A stretch of DNA of 39,516 bases from Acidobacteriaceae bacterium. GTDB lineage: Bacteria; Acidobacteriota; Terriglobia; Terriglobales; Acidobacteriaceae. The notes below the pieces were generated by a model, which ran no database searches, was not told where the DNA came from, and was given only the letters and a program-made list of their open reading frames with translations. Shown here in pieces: positions 17,272 to 25,052 of the stretch (positions within the stretch are counted from its first letter, which is position 1; every line of letters begins with the position of its first letter). The stretch is taken from assembly GCA_003151435.1 (NCBI GenBank), contig PLXP01000098.1:63853-103368 (forward strand). The letters run 5' to 3'. The position numbers and the translations under genes are program-made.

Positions 17272-17280
17272 GTTAGTAAC
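17272..17280. promoter_or_regulatory. GTTANTAAC site, shared with the export-gene upstream region
   Basis: GTTAGTAAC, an odd palindrome, about 77 bases upstream of the predicted start of transcription and about 290 bp upstream of the sugar transferase. An identical 9-mer lies at 10065-10073, about 305 bp upstream of the exporter gene. Possible common activator site; chance is not excluded. Confidence 0.25.
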
Positions 17281-17407
17281 CATTACCTTATGTTGTTACC
17301 ACCTTCAAGTCCGGCCTTCAATCGGAGTTCAGTCTCCGCTGGAGCGGCTTTGTTGACAGGCCAATCCATTCCCGCGCGCGACTTCCGCAGGTTGGAAGCA
17401 GTCGAAA

Positions 17408-17425
17408 TATTTGTTGCAACAAATA
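17408..17425. promoter_or_regulatory. Perfect 18-bp palindrome, possible MarR-type operator
   Basis: TATTTGTTGCAACAAATA reads identically on both strands. It lies about 150 bp upstream of yceI, whose downstream neighbour is a MarR-family regulator. Size and symmetry fit a MarR dimer site; autoregulation is inference. Confidence 0.5.
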
Positions 17426-17577
17426 CCTCGCCTCGGGCATCCTTAAATGCAGCAGAAGATTGGCCGCCCAATGCTTCCTCGAGTTCTCAGATATAGGCGC
17501 GGCCCAAGCAGAGCTCAGCAACTGTGGCTCCAACCGTCGAGGCTCTTCCCGGCCCGGCAGTGAAAGGAAATCGATCG

Positions 17578-18153
17578 ATGAGACGTTTAGCAATCCTGAC
17601 TGGCATTCTGGCAATGACGGCTCCCCTGGCCATGGCGCAAACCTCCACCTGGGCCATCGACCCAGCCCACAGCGAGGTGGACTTTAGCGTGCGGCACATG
17701 AGCGTTTCGAACGTTCACGGCCGTTTTGGGGGCGTGCAGGGCACCATTACTCTCAACGAGACAGACGCGACAAAGTCGACGGTTTCTGTGACCATCGACG
17801 TGAATACGCTGGATACCGGCGTGACGGCGCGCGACACCGACGTCAAAAGTCCAAACTTCTTCGACGTGGCCAAATTCCCGACAGCGACCTTCGCCAGCAC
17901 CAGCGTGACCAAGAACGGCGTCCACCTGAAGGTGAACGGCAATCTCACTTTGCATGGAGTTACCCGGCCGGTGGAACTGGACGTGGATGGACCCAGCGCT
18001 CCAGTCCCGGGGATGGACCACAAGCCCCATTCCGGATATTCCGCCACCACCACCATCAACCGGAAGGATTTCGGTGTCGGGCCCAACTATGGCGCAGCCG
18101 TGGTGAGCGACGAAATCAAGCTGTCTATCGACCTGGAAGTTGTGAAGCAGTAA
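17578..18153 (+). CDS. YceI-family periplasmic lipid-binding protein
   Basis: YceI-like lipocalin-fold protein that binds polyisoprenoids or related lipids in the periplasm; several are induced by stress. Signal peptide MRRLAILTGILAMTAPLAMA with cleavage near residue 20, then the family opening WAIDPAHSEVDFSVRHM, NVHGRFGGVQGTITL, SPNFFDVAKFPTATF and a C-terminal INRKDFGVGPNYG. From this start the length is 191 aa, as usual. I used the ATG at 17578 because AAAGGAAA precedes it and it begins the signal peptide; the frame is open upstream to 17524 but without sense. It precedes the MarR gene by 77 bp on the same strand, so they probably form an operon. Confidence 0.92.
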   Translation: MRRLAILTGILAMTAPLAMAQTSTWAIDPAHSEVDFSVRHMSVSNVHGRFGGVQGTITLNETDATKSTVSVTIDVNTLDTGVTARDTDVKSPNFFDVAKFPTATFASTSVTKNGVHLKVNGNLTLHGVTRPVELDVDGPSAPVPGMDHKPHSGYSATTTINRKDFGVGPNYGAAVVSDEIKLSIDLEVVKQ

Positions 18154-18230
18154 GCAAGCTAACCTTTGCGGACGAAGGCGACAGAGGCCGCTTCCGTCCG
18201 CAAACAGGCAATGAAGCGGGGAGAAGGCCG

Positions 18231-18773
18231 GTGGCGGAATTGAGACTTGAAATCGGGCAGGGACGGCCCTTCTCCAGCGCAGCGGAAGAAGCGATGCTGA
18301 ACCTGATGCGCACCGCCGACTGCCTGCATCGCGGCCTGCAGCGCAAGACACGCGCCTGGGGCGTCACCTCGACGCAGTACAACGTGCTGAGAATCCTGCG
18401 GGGCGCGCAGACCCTGGGGCTCACCTGCTCCGCCATCGGCACGCGCATGATCACCGCGGAGCCGGACATCACCCGGCTGCTGGCCCGATTGAAGGCGCTG
18501 AAACTGATCCGGCAGCAGCGGGACAAGCGCGACCGGCGCGTGGTCTGGACTCAAATTTCGGCGACTGGGCTCAGCCTGCTGGCGGAGATGGACCCCTTGG
18601 TGCAGCAGTTTCCGGTGGAGATGCTGGGCCACCTGGACGAGGAGGATCTGGCCCGGCTGATCCGGCTGCTTGAGTCGGCCCGCAAAAACTGTCAGGATAC
18701 GCAGGCGCCGGTGAGCTGCAACGGGGATCGCACCGGAGAGGGCCAGGGCTGCGAGGCCAACGGGATTGATTAG
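18231..18773 (+). CDS. MarR-family transcriptional regulator
   Basis: Winged-helix dimeric repressor of the MarR family. The core spans about residues 18-150: AEEAMLNLMRTADCLHRGL (dimer helix), WGVTSTQYNVLRIL, GLTCSAIGTRMITAEPDITRLLARL (recognition helix) and the wing LIRQQRDKRDRRVVWTQIS with the conserved D-x-R-R. There is no obvious conserved redox cysteine pair; cysteines occur at about 31 and 66 and in the polar tail. The start is GTG at 18231 after GGGGAGAAGG. The C-terminal 30 residues are hydrophilic and probably disordered. Likely co-transcribed with yceI and possibly autoregulated through the palindrome at 17408. Confidence 0.92.
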   Translation: MAELRLEIGQGRPFSSAAEEAMLNLMRTADCLHRGLQRKTRAWGVTSTQYNVLRILRGAQTLGLTCSAIGTRMITAEPDITRLLARLKALKLIRQQRDKRDRRVVWTQISATGLSLLAEMDPLVQQFPVEMLGHLDEEDLARLIRLLESARKNCQDTQAPVSCNGDRTGEGQGCEANGID

Positions 18774-19142
18774 GGTCTGAGAGGCTGGGGAAAAGGGACT
18801 CAGAGGCTGAAGCCGACGATGATTCTTTTGGCTTTATGCGGGGATTGCCCCCCCGCCTCCGTCCGGATTTGGTTTTTCCGCCGTTTGCGGCGCGGCTGAA
18901 GCCGCACCCTTTCAAAACCAAAGTATGCAGGTAGCAAAGGTGGTCTGAGGGGATTTCCCGAGCGTGGCAAGGGCGAGGCTTTCTGCAATGTGGTGAGTGG
19001 CAATAAGGCAACCGCAGATTCTTCGACTCGCCTCGCTCGCTCAGAATGACATCCAGATTTAGAGAGTGGCACGGCGGAAGCCGCGCCCAACTCTGCTCAG
19101 GATGACATTCGTTTTGGGTGCGGACTTCTGAGTCACCACACC
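18774..19142. repeat. Intergenic stretch of mixed dispersed repeats
   Basis: No gene. It contains the GCGGCTGAAGCCGC palindrome followed by ACCCTTTCAAAAC (18892-18918), nearly repeated at about 37611-37636, and pieces of a second repeat type: TTCGACTCGCCTCGCTCGCTCAGAATGAC at about 19021-19049, with a related CTGCTCAGGATGAC at 19093-19106. Open frames here on the minus strand are products of these repeats. Confidence 0.6.
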
Positions 19143-19315
19143 AGGTCTCTGACCGCGTGATTTCGTGCCTTGCGATGGAGGGCTGAGGTATCCCACCCTA
19201 GGCGCAAAAACAAAGACGCGCCGAGGGTGGCCCACCCATATTTGTGGTAGATCCGACAAAAAGCCGGAAGGGTGGGGCACCCAGCATTGGTCCAACATCA
19301 AGCGGTCAGAGACCT
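19143..19315. mobile_element. Repeat element copy A with 14-bp terminal inverted repeats
   Basis: 173-bp non-coding element. Ends AGGTCTCTGACCGC (19143-19156) and GCGGTCAGAGACCT (19302-19315) are exact reverse complements. The inside has a hairpin (CCCACCCT-GGCGC paired with GCGCC-AGGGTGG) and a GGTGGGGCACCC tail. The shorter copy B at 34616-34741 is almost identical apart from about 45 bases that A carries extra between two GGGTGG boxes. The right end overlaps the stop codon of the response regulator. MITE-like in form; no transposase seen. Confidence 0.65.
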
Positions 19316-20075
19316 AGCGGCTCACGACCTTTTGCGCCACCACTTCTACATCCGCGTCGGACTGAATGATCTTGTTATGTAGACAATAGAGTGCCAGTTC
19401 GAGGCGGTCTGAAACGCCCAGCTTGTCATAAATCTTGCGCAGATAGTTTTTGATCACCTGTTCGGTGGTTCCCAGCTGGAAGCCGATTTCCTTATTGCGT
19501 TTGCCCTGTGTGATGCAGGTAATAATCGACATTTCCTTGGGCGAGAGGCGAGGCTGAGTGCGGGGGCTGACCAACGCCGCAGCCTGGGCACGGTAGGCCT
19601 CGATGACCCAGTTCACTGACTGGTTGTCGATCCACGTTTCGCCGGCCGCGATGCGCCGCACGCAACGGACCAGCAGATCGGGCGAGATGGAGCGGGAGAT
19701 GATGCCCCGGACGCCGCGGCGATACAGCTCGACCGTGTGGTTCTCGTCGGAGGCGACGGCCTGGACGATCAACTTGACATCCGGGGCGACGCGCAACAGA
19801 TCGGGAATCACGTTGGCCGTGCCTGCCAGGAGGGCTCCCTCGAGCAGGACGATATCGGTGGGGTAGCGTTCAATGGCTGCGCGCAAATTCGCAAGGGAAT
19901 CAGCCTGAGCGACGACCCGCAGATCGTCTTCAAGGGCAAATATCTTGCGAATGCCAACCCGGTAAATGGCCTGGGAATCCGCAAGGATAATGCGGACTGT
20001 GCCCGGCTTTACCGGCGCTTCGTGGGCTTCACCTTCTGAGGGATCATCTAGGAAATCCATAACCGCCTGCTGCAA
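19314..20075 (-). CDS. LuxR/NarL-type response regulator with atypical receiver
   Basis: DNA-binding regulator: receiver domain about 27-145, LuxR-type helix-turn-helix about 174-235 (LSPKEMSIITCITQGKRNKE, then IGFQLGTTEQVIKNYLRKIYDKLGV). The receiver lacks the catalytic set: the phosphoacceptor Asp position is Glu79 (DIVLLEG), the acidic pair is reduced to ADS, the Thr/Ser position is Ala106 (IVQAVAS) and the Lys position is Arg128 (GIISRS). It therefore probably does not use normal phosphotransfer; Glu may mimic the active state. The N-terminal 25 residues are acidic. Starts 15 bp after the PilZ gene ends, so the two are one operon. Its TAG stop sits within the terminal inverted repeat of element A. 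Confidence 0.9.
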   Translation of the reverse strand: MQQAVMDFLDDPSEGEAHEAPVKPGTVRIILADSQAIYRVGIRKIFALEDDLRVVAQADSLANLRAAIERYPTDIVLLEGALLAGTANVIPDLLRVAPDVKLIVQAVASDENHTVELYRRGVRGIISRSISPDLLVRCVRRIAAGETWIDNQSVNWVIEAYRAQAAALVSPRTQPRLSPKEMSIITCITQGKRNKEIGFQLGTTEQVIKNYLRKIYDKLGVSDRLELALYCLHNKIIQSDADVEVVAQKVVSR

Positions 20076-20090
20076 TGCCAGGCCGAAAAG

Positions 20091-20453
20091 TTACTGTTCC
20101 ACAAATTGATAGTCGTCAATCGTGGCGGCAACCTGGGACTGGGATTGGCTCATGGAGCAGCGTACCACACGTCCTTGGCAATCCACCAGAACATCGTGAG
20201 GGGTACCCAGCACCGCACCTGGCATGCGCAGGGAAAAATGGATATTCTCACCCACTTTGAGGGGGTCTGCCATCTCAAACAGCACCCCGCTGGCCGATAC
20301 ATTGCGGGTAAACGCGGTGTGCTCTTGACTGCCACACGCCACCACGACGGGCAGCATAAGAGGGAATCTGACCGCGCAGCGCACTTCCCTGTCTGACGGA
20401 GGCGCCGCGTGCCCCGGCAGAAGCGAGAGCCCCGATTTCAATTGACTATTCAT
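20091..20453 (-). CDS. PilZ-domain protein (probable c-di-GMP binder)
   Basis: Single-domain PilZ protein of 120 aa. The two c-di-GMP contacts are present: RCAVR (R-x-x-x-R, about 25-29) and NVSASG ([D/N]-x-S-x-x-G, about 51-56), followed by beta strands ending GRVVRCSMSQS. It probably reads c-di-GMP levels and passes the signal to a partner. The downstream partner in the same operon is the atypical response regulator, an attractive but unproven target. The upstream region is shared with the divergent dapA gene. Confidence 0.9.
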   Translation of the reverse strand: MNSQLKSGLSLLPGHAAPPSDREVRCAVRFPLMLPVVVACGSQEHTAFTRNVSASGVLFEMADPLKVGENIHFSLRMPGAVLGTPHDVLVDCQGRVVRCSMSQSQSQVAATIDDYQFVEQ

Positions 20454-20647
20454 AATTTGAAGTTCCCGTCCTGTCGAGTTGTGCCCATCGCCAATGTAGT
20501 CCTCTTTCCGCGCAAAACCTAGGGCACGAAAGTTTGTAGACTAGTAACCCCCCGGCCATCGATTTCGAACCCAAATACGCAATATTCGAGTGGCTGTTGG
20601 CCACGCCACACGTTGCACATGGTACTTCGTTATACACTCTCCATGTT

Positions 20648-21574
20648 ATGCAGACAACGGGTTGCGGTACCGCAATTGTCACGCCGTTCCAGGCGGACGG
20701 ATCGATTGACGACCAGGCGCTTGGGGCGCTGGTGAACTGGCAGATCGAGTCGGGGATCGACTTCCTGGTGGCCTGCGGGTCAACGGGGGAGGCGGCCACG
20801 CTGGATGAAGAGGAATGGCTGCACGCCGTTCACGTTGTGGTGGACGCGGCGGCGGGACGGGTGCCGGTGTGGGGCGGATGCACGCACAACTCCACGCGGA
20901 CGCTGGTGCGCCAGGCGGGAATGCTGTGCAAGATCAAGGGGTTAAGCGCCGTTCTCTCGGCCAACCCGTACTACAACAAGCCCACGCAGGAAGGGCAGTT
21001 TCAGCACTTTCTGGCGCTGGCCAAGGCCGTCGATCCCCTTCCGGTGACGCTCTATAACGTGCCGGGGCGAACGGCGGCGAACCTGGAGCCGGAAACCGTG
21101 GTCCGCCTGGCCGAGGCCGCGCCCAACATCCAGGCCATCAAAGAAGCCAGCGGCAAGCTGCCCCAGATTACCCAACTGGTGCATGACCTGCCTCGCAATT
21201 TCAAGATCTTTTCAGGAGACGACAACCTGGCGCTGGCCTCCATCGGCATTGGCGCGCATGGGCTGATCAGCGTGGCCGCCAACGAGGCTCCAGCGGAGGT
21301 AGGACGCATGATTCGCGCCGCCCTGATGAACGACTGGACGCAGGCGCGGGACATTGAGCGCCGCTATGGACGGCTGTTCGAGGCCAATTTCTGGGAATCG
21401 AACCCGTCGCCGGTGAAAACCGTGCTGAGCCTAATGGGAAAGATCGGCGACACCGTGCGGCTGCCCCTGGTGCCGCCCACCGCCGCAACCCGCGCCCGGC
21501 TGGAACGGCTGGCCGGCGAGCTGGGGCTGCTGAAGTTTGCCCCGGCGCCGGAGGGGGATTTGGGAGGGAGTTGA
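20648..21574 (+). CDS. dapA: 4-hydroxy-tetrahydrodipicolinate synthase
   Basis: Condenses pyruvate with aspartate semialdehyde, the first committed step to diaminopimelate and lysine. TIM-barrel landmarks are intact: CGTAIVTPF, the GSTGEAATL loop, YYNKPTQEG, the catalytic Tyr in LYNVPGRT and the Schiff-base Lys in AIKEASG. From the ATG at 20648 the length is 308 aa, slightly above the usual 290-300. This start (MQTTGCGTAIVTPF) fits the family better than the frame opening at 20597. No good Shine-Dalgarno precedes it; a TATACA box at 20631-20636 could give a near-leaderless message. The stop codon is immediately followed by the heptad repeat array. Confidence 0.93.
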   Translation: MQTTGCGTAIVTPFQADGSIDDQALGALVNWQIESGIDFLVACGSTGEAATLDEEEWLHAVHVVVDAAAGRVPVWGGCTHNSTRTLVRQAGMLCKIKGLSAVLSANPYYNKPTQEGQFQHFLALAKAVDPLPVTLYNVPGRTAANLEPETVVRLAEAAPNIQAIKEASGKLPQITQLVHDLPRNFKIFSGDDNLALASIGIGAHGLISVAANEAPAEVGRMIRAALMNDWTQARDIERRYGRLFEANFWESNPSPVKTVLSLMGKIGDTVRLPLVPPTAATRARLERLAGELGLLKFAPAPEGDLGGS

Positions 21575-21693
21575 CAGTTGTCAGTTCTCAGTTGTCAGTT
21601 GTCAGTTGTCAGTTCTCAGTTCTCAGTTCTCAGTTGTCAGTTGTCAGTGGTCAGGGATCAGTGGTCAGTGGTCAGGGATCTGTGATCAGGGAA
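21575..21693. repeat. Heptad tandem repeat array, about 17 units
   Basis: Consecutive 7-base units CAGTTGT / CAGTTCT, drifting to CAGTGGT and CAGGGAT, starting at the base after the dapA stop. A short array of four units with the same consensus lies at 27395-27422. Variation is concentrated at the last bases of each unit. Resembles the short tandemly repeated heptamers known from cyanobacteria; function unknown. Confidence 0.9.
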
Positions 21694-21944
21694 CAGGACC
21701 AGGGAGCAATAAGCCCCGTGTCGCCCTGTAGGGCGATGAATGGGGCGACCCCCTGATTGCGCATAAGTTGGCCCGCAGGCCGGCCTTTCTGTCCACATCC
21801 GGGCAAAATACCCTCGAAAAATAGAGAAAGTTCACGCTTTTGCGCATTATTTCGCGCTTCTTCCTACCATGGAAATGAGGGCGATCCGGGCGCGCGGGAG
21901 ATGGGGAACTGCGGCCCGAGTCCGGAACGAGAAAGAGGCGGGCG

Positions 21945-22322
21945 ATGCGAAAAGAGTATCGGGCGATGGTACGGCGGAAGCTGGATGAAGAGCAGCGAGG
22001 ATTCCGGATGGCGGCGAAACACAGGCAGTACGGAAGGGGATGGTTGCGGGAGGTGCGGCAGGCGCTTGGAATCCCTGTGGAGGAGTTGACGCGCAAACTG
22101 AAGATCCATCGGTCGGTGATCTTCCGCTGTGAGAAACGGGAGGAGAAGCAGCGGATTTCGCTATGGGCCCTGGATCAATTGGCGATGGCCATGGACTGCG
22201 AGCTTGTCTACTCCATTGTGCCGCGCGGGAAAACGCTGGTGGAAATGGCCGAGGAGCGGGAATGGGACAAGAGGCTGAGGACGGCCCGGCTGGAAAAGGA
22301 AATGGACGGAGTGTCGAAATAG
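21945..22322 (+). CDS. Mobile mystery protein A-like HTH regulator
   Basis: 125-aa helix-turn-helix protein matching the family called mobile mystery protein A: a short N-terminal region with REVRQALGIPVEELTRKLKI, then a Cro/XRE-type helix pair around HRSVIFRCEKREEKQRISL, then ALDQLAMAMDCELVYSIVPR, which is the diagnostic stretch, and a charged tail. In other genomes this protein is paired with a Fic-family protein (mobile mystery protein B), and the pair is often mobile. No Fic gene follows here; the next 118 bases hold only an inverted repeat. ATG preceded by AGAGG. Possibly a leftover of a lost pair or a regulator that acts alone. Confidence 0.8.
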   Translation: MRKEYRAMVRRKLDEEQRGFRMAAKHRQYGRGWLREVRQALGIPVEELTRKLKIHRSVIFRCEKREEKQRISLWALDQLAMAMDCELVYSIVPRGKTLVEMAEEREWDKRLRTARLEKEMDGVSK

Positions 22323-22323
22323 A

Positions 22324-22383
22324 GCATTTCACCTGTTGCGATCTCAGCTCCATCGATCTCGATAAGAGCTGAATGGAAAATGC
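22324..22383. repeat. Nested inverted repeats after the HTH gene
   Basis: GCATTT/AAATGC (outer), TCAGCT/AGCTGA (middle) and ATCGA-TC-TCGAT (inner) nest within 60 bases starting two bases after the stop codon. No T-run. Could be an mRNA 3' structure or an operator. Confidence 0.4.
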
Positions 22384-22440
22384 CGTAGCCGATGGCTGGG
22401 CGTCATGGGAGTGACGGCGCGCCTGCGTGGTGGGACGGAG

Positions 22441-22923
22441 CTATCCGGCGAGCGCAGCTTTCACGGCTTCGCTGACGAGGCGGCCCTCGGCGCGGACGCC
22501 TGCGGCCTGCAACCTGGCCTGGACCGCTTTGATGACGGGGCCCATGTCTTTGGGCGTGGGCGCGTGGCCGGTGGCGGCGGCGTGCTCGGCGGCGGCTTCG
22601 GCGACAAGGGTGCGGAGGCTGGCTTCGTCGAGCGCCTTGGGCAGGAACTCCTCGATCATGACAATTTCGGCGGCTTCTTTGGCGGCCAGCTCGGGGCGGT
22701 TGCCCTTGGTGAACTGCTCAATGGAGTCGCGGCGCTGCTTGATCATGGTGGCCAGGGCCTGCTGCTCCTCTGGCGGAGTGAGCGGGGCGCGCTTTTCAAT
22801 CGCCTTGTTCTTGAGCGCGTTCTTGATGAGGCGCAGGGTCTGGGTGCGATCCGCGTCGTGCGCCTTCAAGGCAGTGTTGATTTGCTGGCTGATTTGTGCT
22901 TCGAGTGCGCCTGCGTCGGTCAT
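22441..22923 (-). CDS. yqeY: GatB/YqeY-domain protein
   Basis: YqeY-like protein of 160 aa, related to the tail domain of GatB, the tRNA amidotransferase subunit; its own role is not established, but a tRNA link is expected. Family features: an N-terminal helical half (RTQTLRLIKNALKNKAIEK, about 26-44, and IKQRRDSIEQFTKGNRPELAAKE) and a C-terminal tail-like half (EFLPKALDEASLRTLV, KDMGPVIKAVQARL). ATG preceded by AAGGGA at good spacing. It stands alone between two unrelated genes. Confidence 0.93.
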   Translation of the reverse strand: MTDAGALEAQISQQINTALKAHDADRTQTLRLIKNALKNKAIEKRAPLTPPEEQQALATMIKQRRDSIEQFTKGNRPELAAKEAAEIVMIEEFLPKALDEASLRTLVAEAAAEHAAATGHAPTPKDMGPVIKAVQARLQAAGVRAEGRLVSEAVKAALAG

Positions 22924-23067
22924 GGTTCCCTTTCTGAACTCCAGATCTAATGGTAGCCTCTGGACGCGCGACTCCGGCGGGACGGCGATAGGCGTTGCGG
23001 GCGGCCGCAGCGGAGCGAGCGCGAAACTTCCTTCCCCGTGTAGAAAGGAAAGGTCACTCCGCCAAAG

Positions 23068-23907
23068 CTAAGTGAGGATGTGACTTTTGAGGGCATGAAA
23101 GCCGAGGAGTATGGCTGATCGAATGGAATCGAAGTTTGTTCCTATCAACAATGTCGTCAGGTAAAAGCAAAAGTAGAAGGAGCCGGGCGCAGCCTCGAGC
23201 CAGCGGAGAGGCCATCGGCTGATGAGATGGCGTAGACCGGGGAGCAAAGATAAACTCCCGATGCCGATACCGATGGCCGCACCCGCAAGAATGTCGGTGG
23301 GGTAGTGCGCACCCAGATAAATGCGCGAAAAACATCCCACGAAAAGCGCATGGGCGAAGGCAAGAAGGCCAATTTTGCGTGATACGCAAAAGACGGTGGT
23401 GGCGAGACAGAAGTAGAGCGCGGCGTGATCGCTGGGGAAGGAGCTCCAGTGGATCAAGTCAATGAGGTCTGTGCCGAAAGGGGGACGGAAGTTGAGTTGA
23501 GGCGTGAAAAGGGGACGCTCACGAAAGGGCAAGAAGAGCGCCAGGGTTCGCGCCACCGCCAAAGCCGCGATGGCCATGACGATTCCCGACAAGACGAATT
23601 CTCTGTCGCGGGGCTTTGTGTCGCCGCGACGGAACCATGCCCACCACAGGAAGGCAGTGATGATGCCGCCCTTAAGGAGTACGTTGCCGTCGACAAAACA
23701 GATGAAGTGATCGAACAGCCATGATCGATGGGCGAACTGATTGAGGAAGTGCAGGATTTTAGCGTCGAAGGGATTGATGGGGGGAACCTCGGCGGTTGAC
23801 GGTCTTCTAGTCCATGTCGAGATAATTCGAGTGCCGTCTGATAGGGATGATAACGGCAATCGAGCGCAAATAAAACAGGAATGTAACAGAAGAAGCCGGA
23901 GAGTCAT
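23068..23907 (-). CDS. PAP2-family membrane phosphatase (BcrC-like)
   Basis: Integral membrane phosphatase of the PAP2 superfamily, possibly recycling undecaprenyl pyrophosphate. The three active-site motifs are present: FLPFRERPLF (K/R-x6-RP like), SSFPSDHAAL (PSxH; the PSDH form as in BcrC/YbjG) and SRIYLGAHYPTD (SR-x5-H-x3-D). About five to six hydrophobic segments follow each other. The conserved part starts around INPFDAKILHFLNQFAH. The ATG at 23905-23907 is my choice; a GTG at 23986-23988 would add 27 polar residues and lies close to the divergent FecR gene. Neither has a clear ribosome site, so the N-terminus is uncertain. A role in carrier recycling would fit the polysaccharide locus, but it is not adjacent. 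Confidence 0.87.
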   Translation of the reverse strand: MTLRLLLLHSCFICARLPLSSLSDGTRIISTWTRRPSTAEVPPINPFDAKILHFLNQFAHRSWLFDHFICFVDGNVLLKGGIITAFLWWAWFRRGDTKPRDREFVLSGIVMAIAALAVARTLALFLPFRERPLFTPQLNFRPPFGTDLIDLIHWSSFPSDHAALYFCLATTVFCVSRKIGLLAFAHALFVGCFSRIYLGAHYPTDILAGAAIGIGIGSLSLLPGLRHLISRWPLRWLEAAPGSFYFCFYLTTLLIGTNFDSIRSAILLGFHALKSHILT

Positions 23908-24053
23908 CGCCTGAAGGATGGAGACCGCGACCGAATGGAGATGTTTGTCTCTGTCGCGAGGAGGCCCTGAAAAATCGTTTGTCTTCACTCAGCGCGGCCG
24001 GCCTTACCGCAACTTTTCGCTTCAATTGCCATCTATACGGCTGAGGTATAGAG

Positions 24054-25007
24054 ATGATGACACTCCGGTCGATGACCATTGCGGTGCTCGGTTTGGGACT
24101 ACTGGGCGCGCCGGTTTTTGCTGCGGAACCAGCGCGTCCCGGGACCGTAAACTACGTAGAAGGCGCGGCTTATCTTGAAGGAACGCAACTGACCCAGAAA
24201 GACATTGGGAGCACGGATCAGGATGCCGGCCAGGTGCTGACTACCGGGGCGGGAAGAGCGGAGATTCTGCTTACGCCCGGTGTGTTTCTGCGCCTGGACC
24301 GAAACAGCGCGGTAAAGATGATTTCGCCTGACCTGATGCTGACGCAGGTGGAACTGGTGAAGGGCCGCGCAGGAATCGAAGTGGACGAAATCCACGAGCA
24401 AAACAACCTGCAGGTGATTGACGCGGGTGTAGCGACGCGGCTGCAGAAGAAGGGCTACTACGAATTCGACGCCGGCAAGCCCACAGCCATGGTTTTCAAG
24501 GGCGAAGCGGCAGTGGACCTGGGCGATGGCAAGTCAAAGGAAATCAAGGGGCATCACGAGTTCGCGCTGGCCGGGGGCGCGGATGGCCAGGCCATGACGA
24601 ACGAAAAGCCGGCGGATTTCAACGAGGGTCAAGCCAAGGACGACCTTTACAACTGGAGTAGCCTGCGTTCGCAATGCCTGGCCGAGGATAACAACGAAAT
24701 GGCCGCGGAGTATGACGGCATGGGCATGAATCCAGGCTGGTTCTGGGATCCGTATGCGTTCGGTTATACCTACATGGGCATGGGGCCGTTCGCCAGCCCG
24801 TTCGGATGGGGATACTATCCGTTTGGGTTTTACGGCGGAGGCTACGGCGGCGGATATTATGGCCGCGGCTACTACCGGAACGGCGGGTACGCGCATGGCG
24901 GGTCGGTGGGCGTGCGCGGTGGCGCTGGTGGATTCCATGGCGGCGGAATGAGCGGCGGTGGAATGGGTGGTGGTGGTTCTCACGGTGGTGGCGGAGGTCA
25001 CCGGTAA
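24054..25007 (+). CDS. Secreted FecR-like protein with Gly-rich tail
   Basis: Exported protein of 317 aa. Signal peptide about 1-23 (MTIAVLGLGLLGAPVFAAEP). A FecR-type beta region occupies about 30-190, with GRAEILLTPGVFLRLDRNSAVKM, LVKGRAGIEVDEI and MVFKGEAAVDLGDG. After a Trp/Tyr-rich linker (GMGMNPGWFWDPYAFGYTYM) comes a low-complexity Gly/Tyr/His tail (about 250-317; repeats such as GGYGGGYYGRGYY and GGGSHGGGGGHR). No TonB or sigma partners are nearby, so this is not a classical FecIR system; the His/Gly tail might bind metal. ATG preceded by GAGG at seven bases. A strong terminator follows at 25053. Confidence 0.87.
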   Translation: MMTLRSMTIAVLGLGLLGAPVFAAEPARPGTVNYVEGAAYLEGTQLTQKDIGSTDQDAGQVLTTGAGRAEILLTPGVFLRLDRNSAVKMISPDLMLTQVELVKGRAGIEVDEIHEQNNLQVIDAGVATRLQKKGYYEFDAGKPTAMVFKGEAAVDLGDGKSKEIKGHHEFALAGGADGQAMTNEKPADFNEGQAKDDLYNWSSLRSQCLAEDNNEMAAEYDGMGMNPGWFWDPYAFGYTYMGMGPFASPFGWGYYPFGFYGGGYGGGYYGRGYYRNGGYAHGGSVGVRGGAGGFHGGGMSGGGMGGGGSHGGGGGHR

Positions 25008-25052
25008 CAGGGTCTTCCCTGCCCTGCTGTAAATTGGCCGGTTCTCTCCAAG

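Larger units (their letters stand above)
16989..17577. other. Divergent promoter region between the polysaccharide operon and yceI
   Basis: About 590 bases without a credible gene. It holds the predicted minus-strand promoter (17202-17230), a leader of about 200 bases containing a GC hairpin GCGCCCGC-AACA-GCGGGCGC (17062-17081), a GTTAGTAAC site (17272-17280) and the 18-bp perfect palindrome (17408-17425). Confidence 0.6.

Noticed and set aside
18800..19301. Minus-strand frames with CHSERARRVEESAVAL
   Set aside because: They translate dispersed intergenic repeats; such strings are common misannotations.
21575..21693. CRISPR array
   Set aside because: Seven-base units without spacers; no cas genes.
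21537..21756. Small frames coding QFSVVSCQLSV-type repeats
   Set aside because: Direct translation of the heptad DNA repeat, not a gene.
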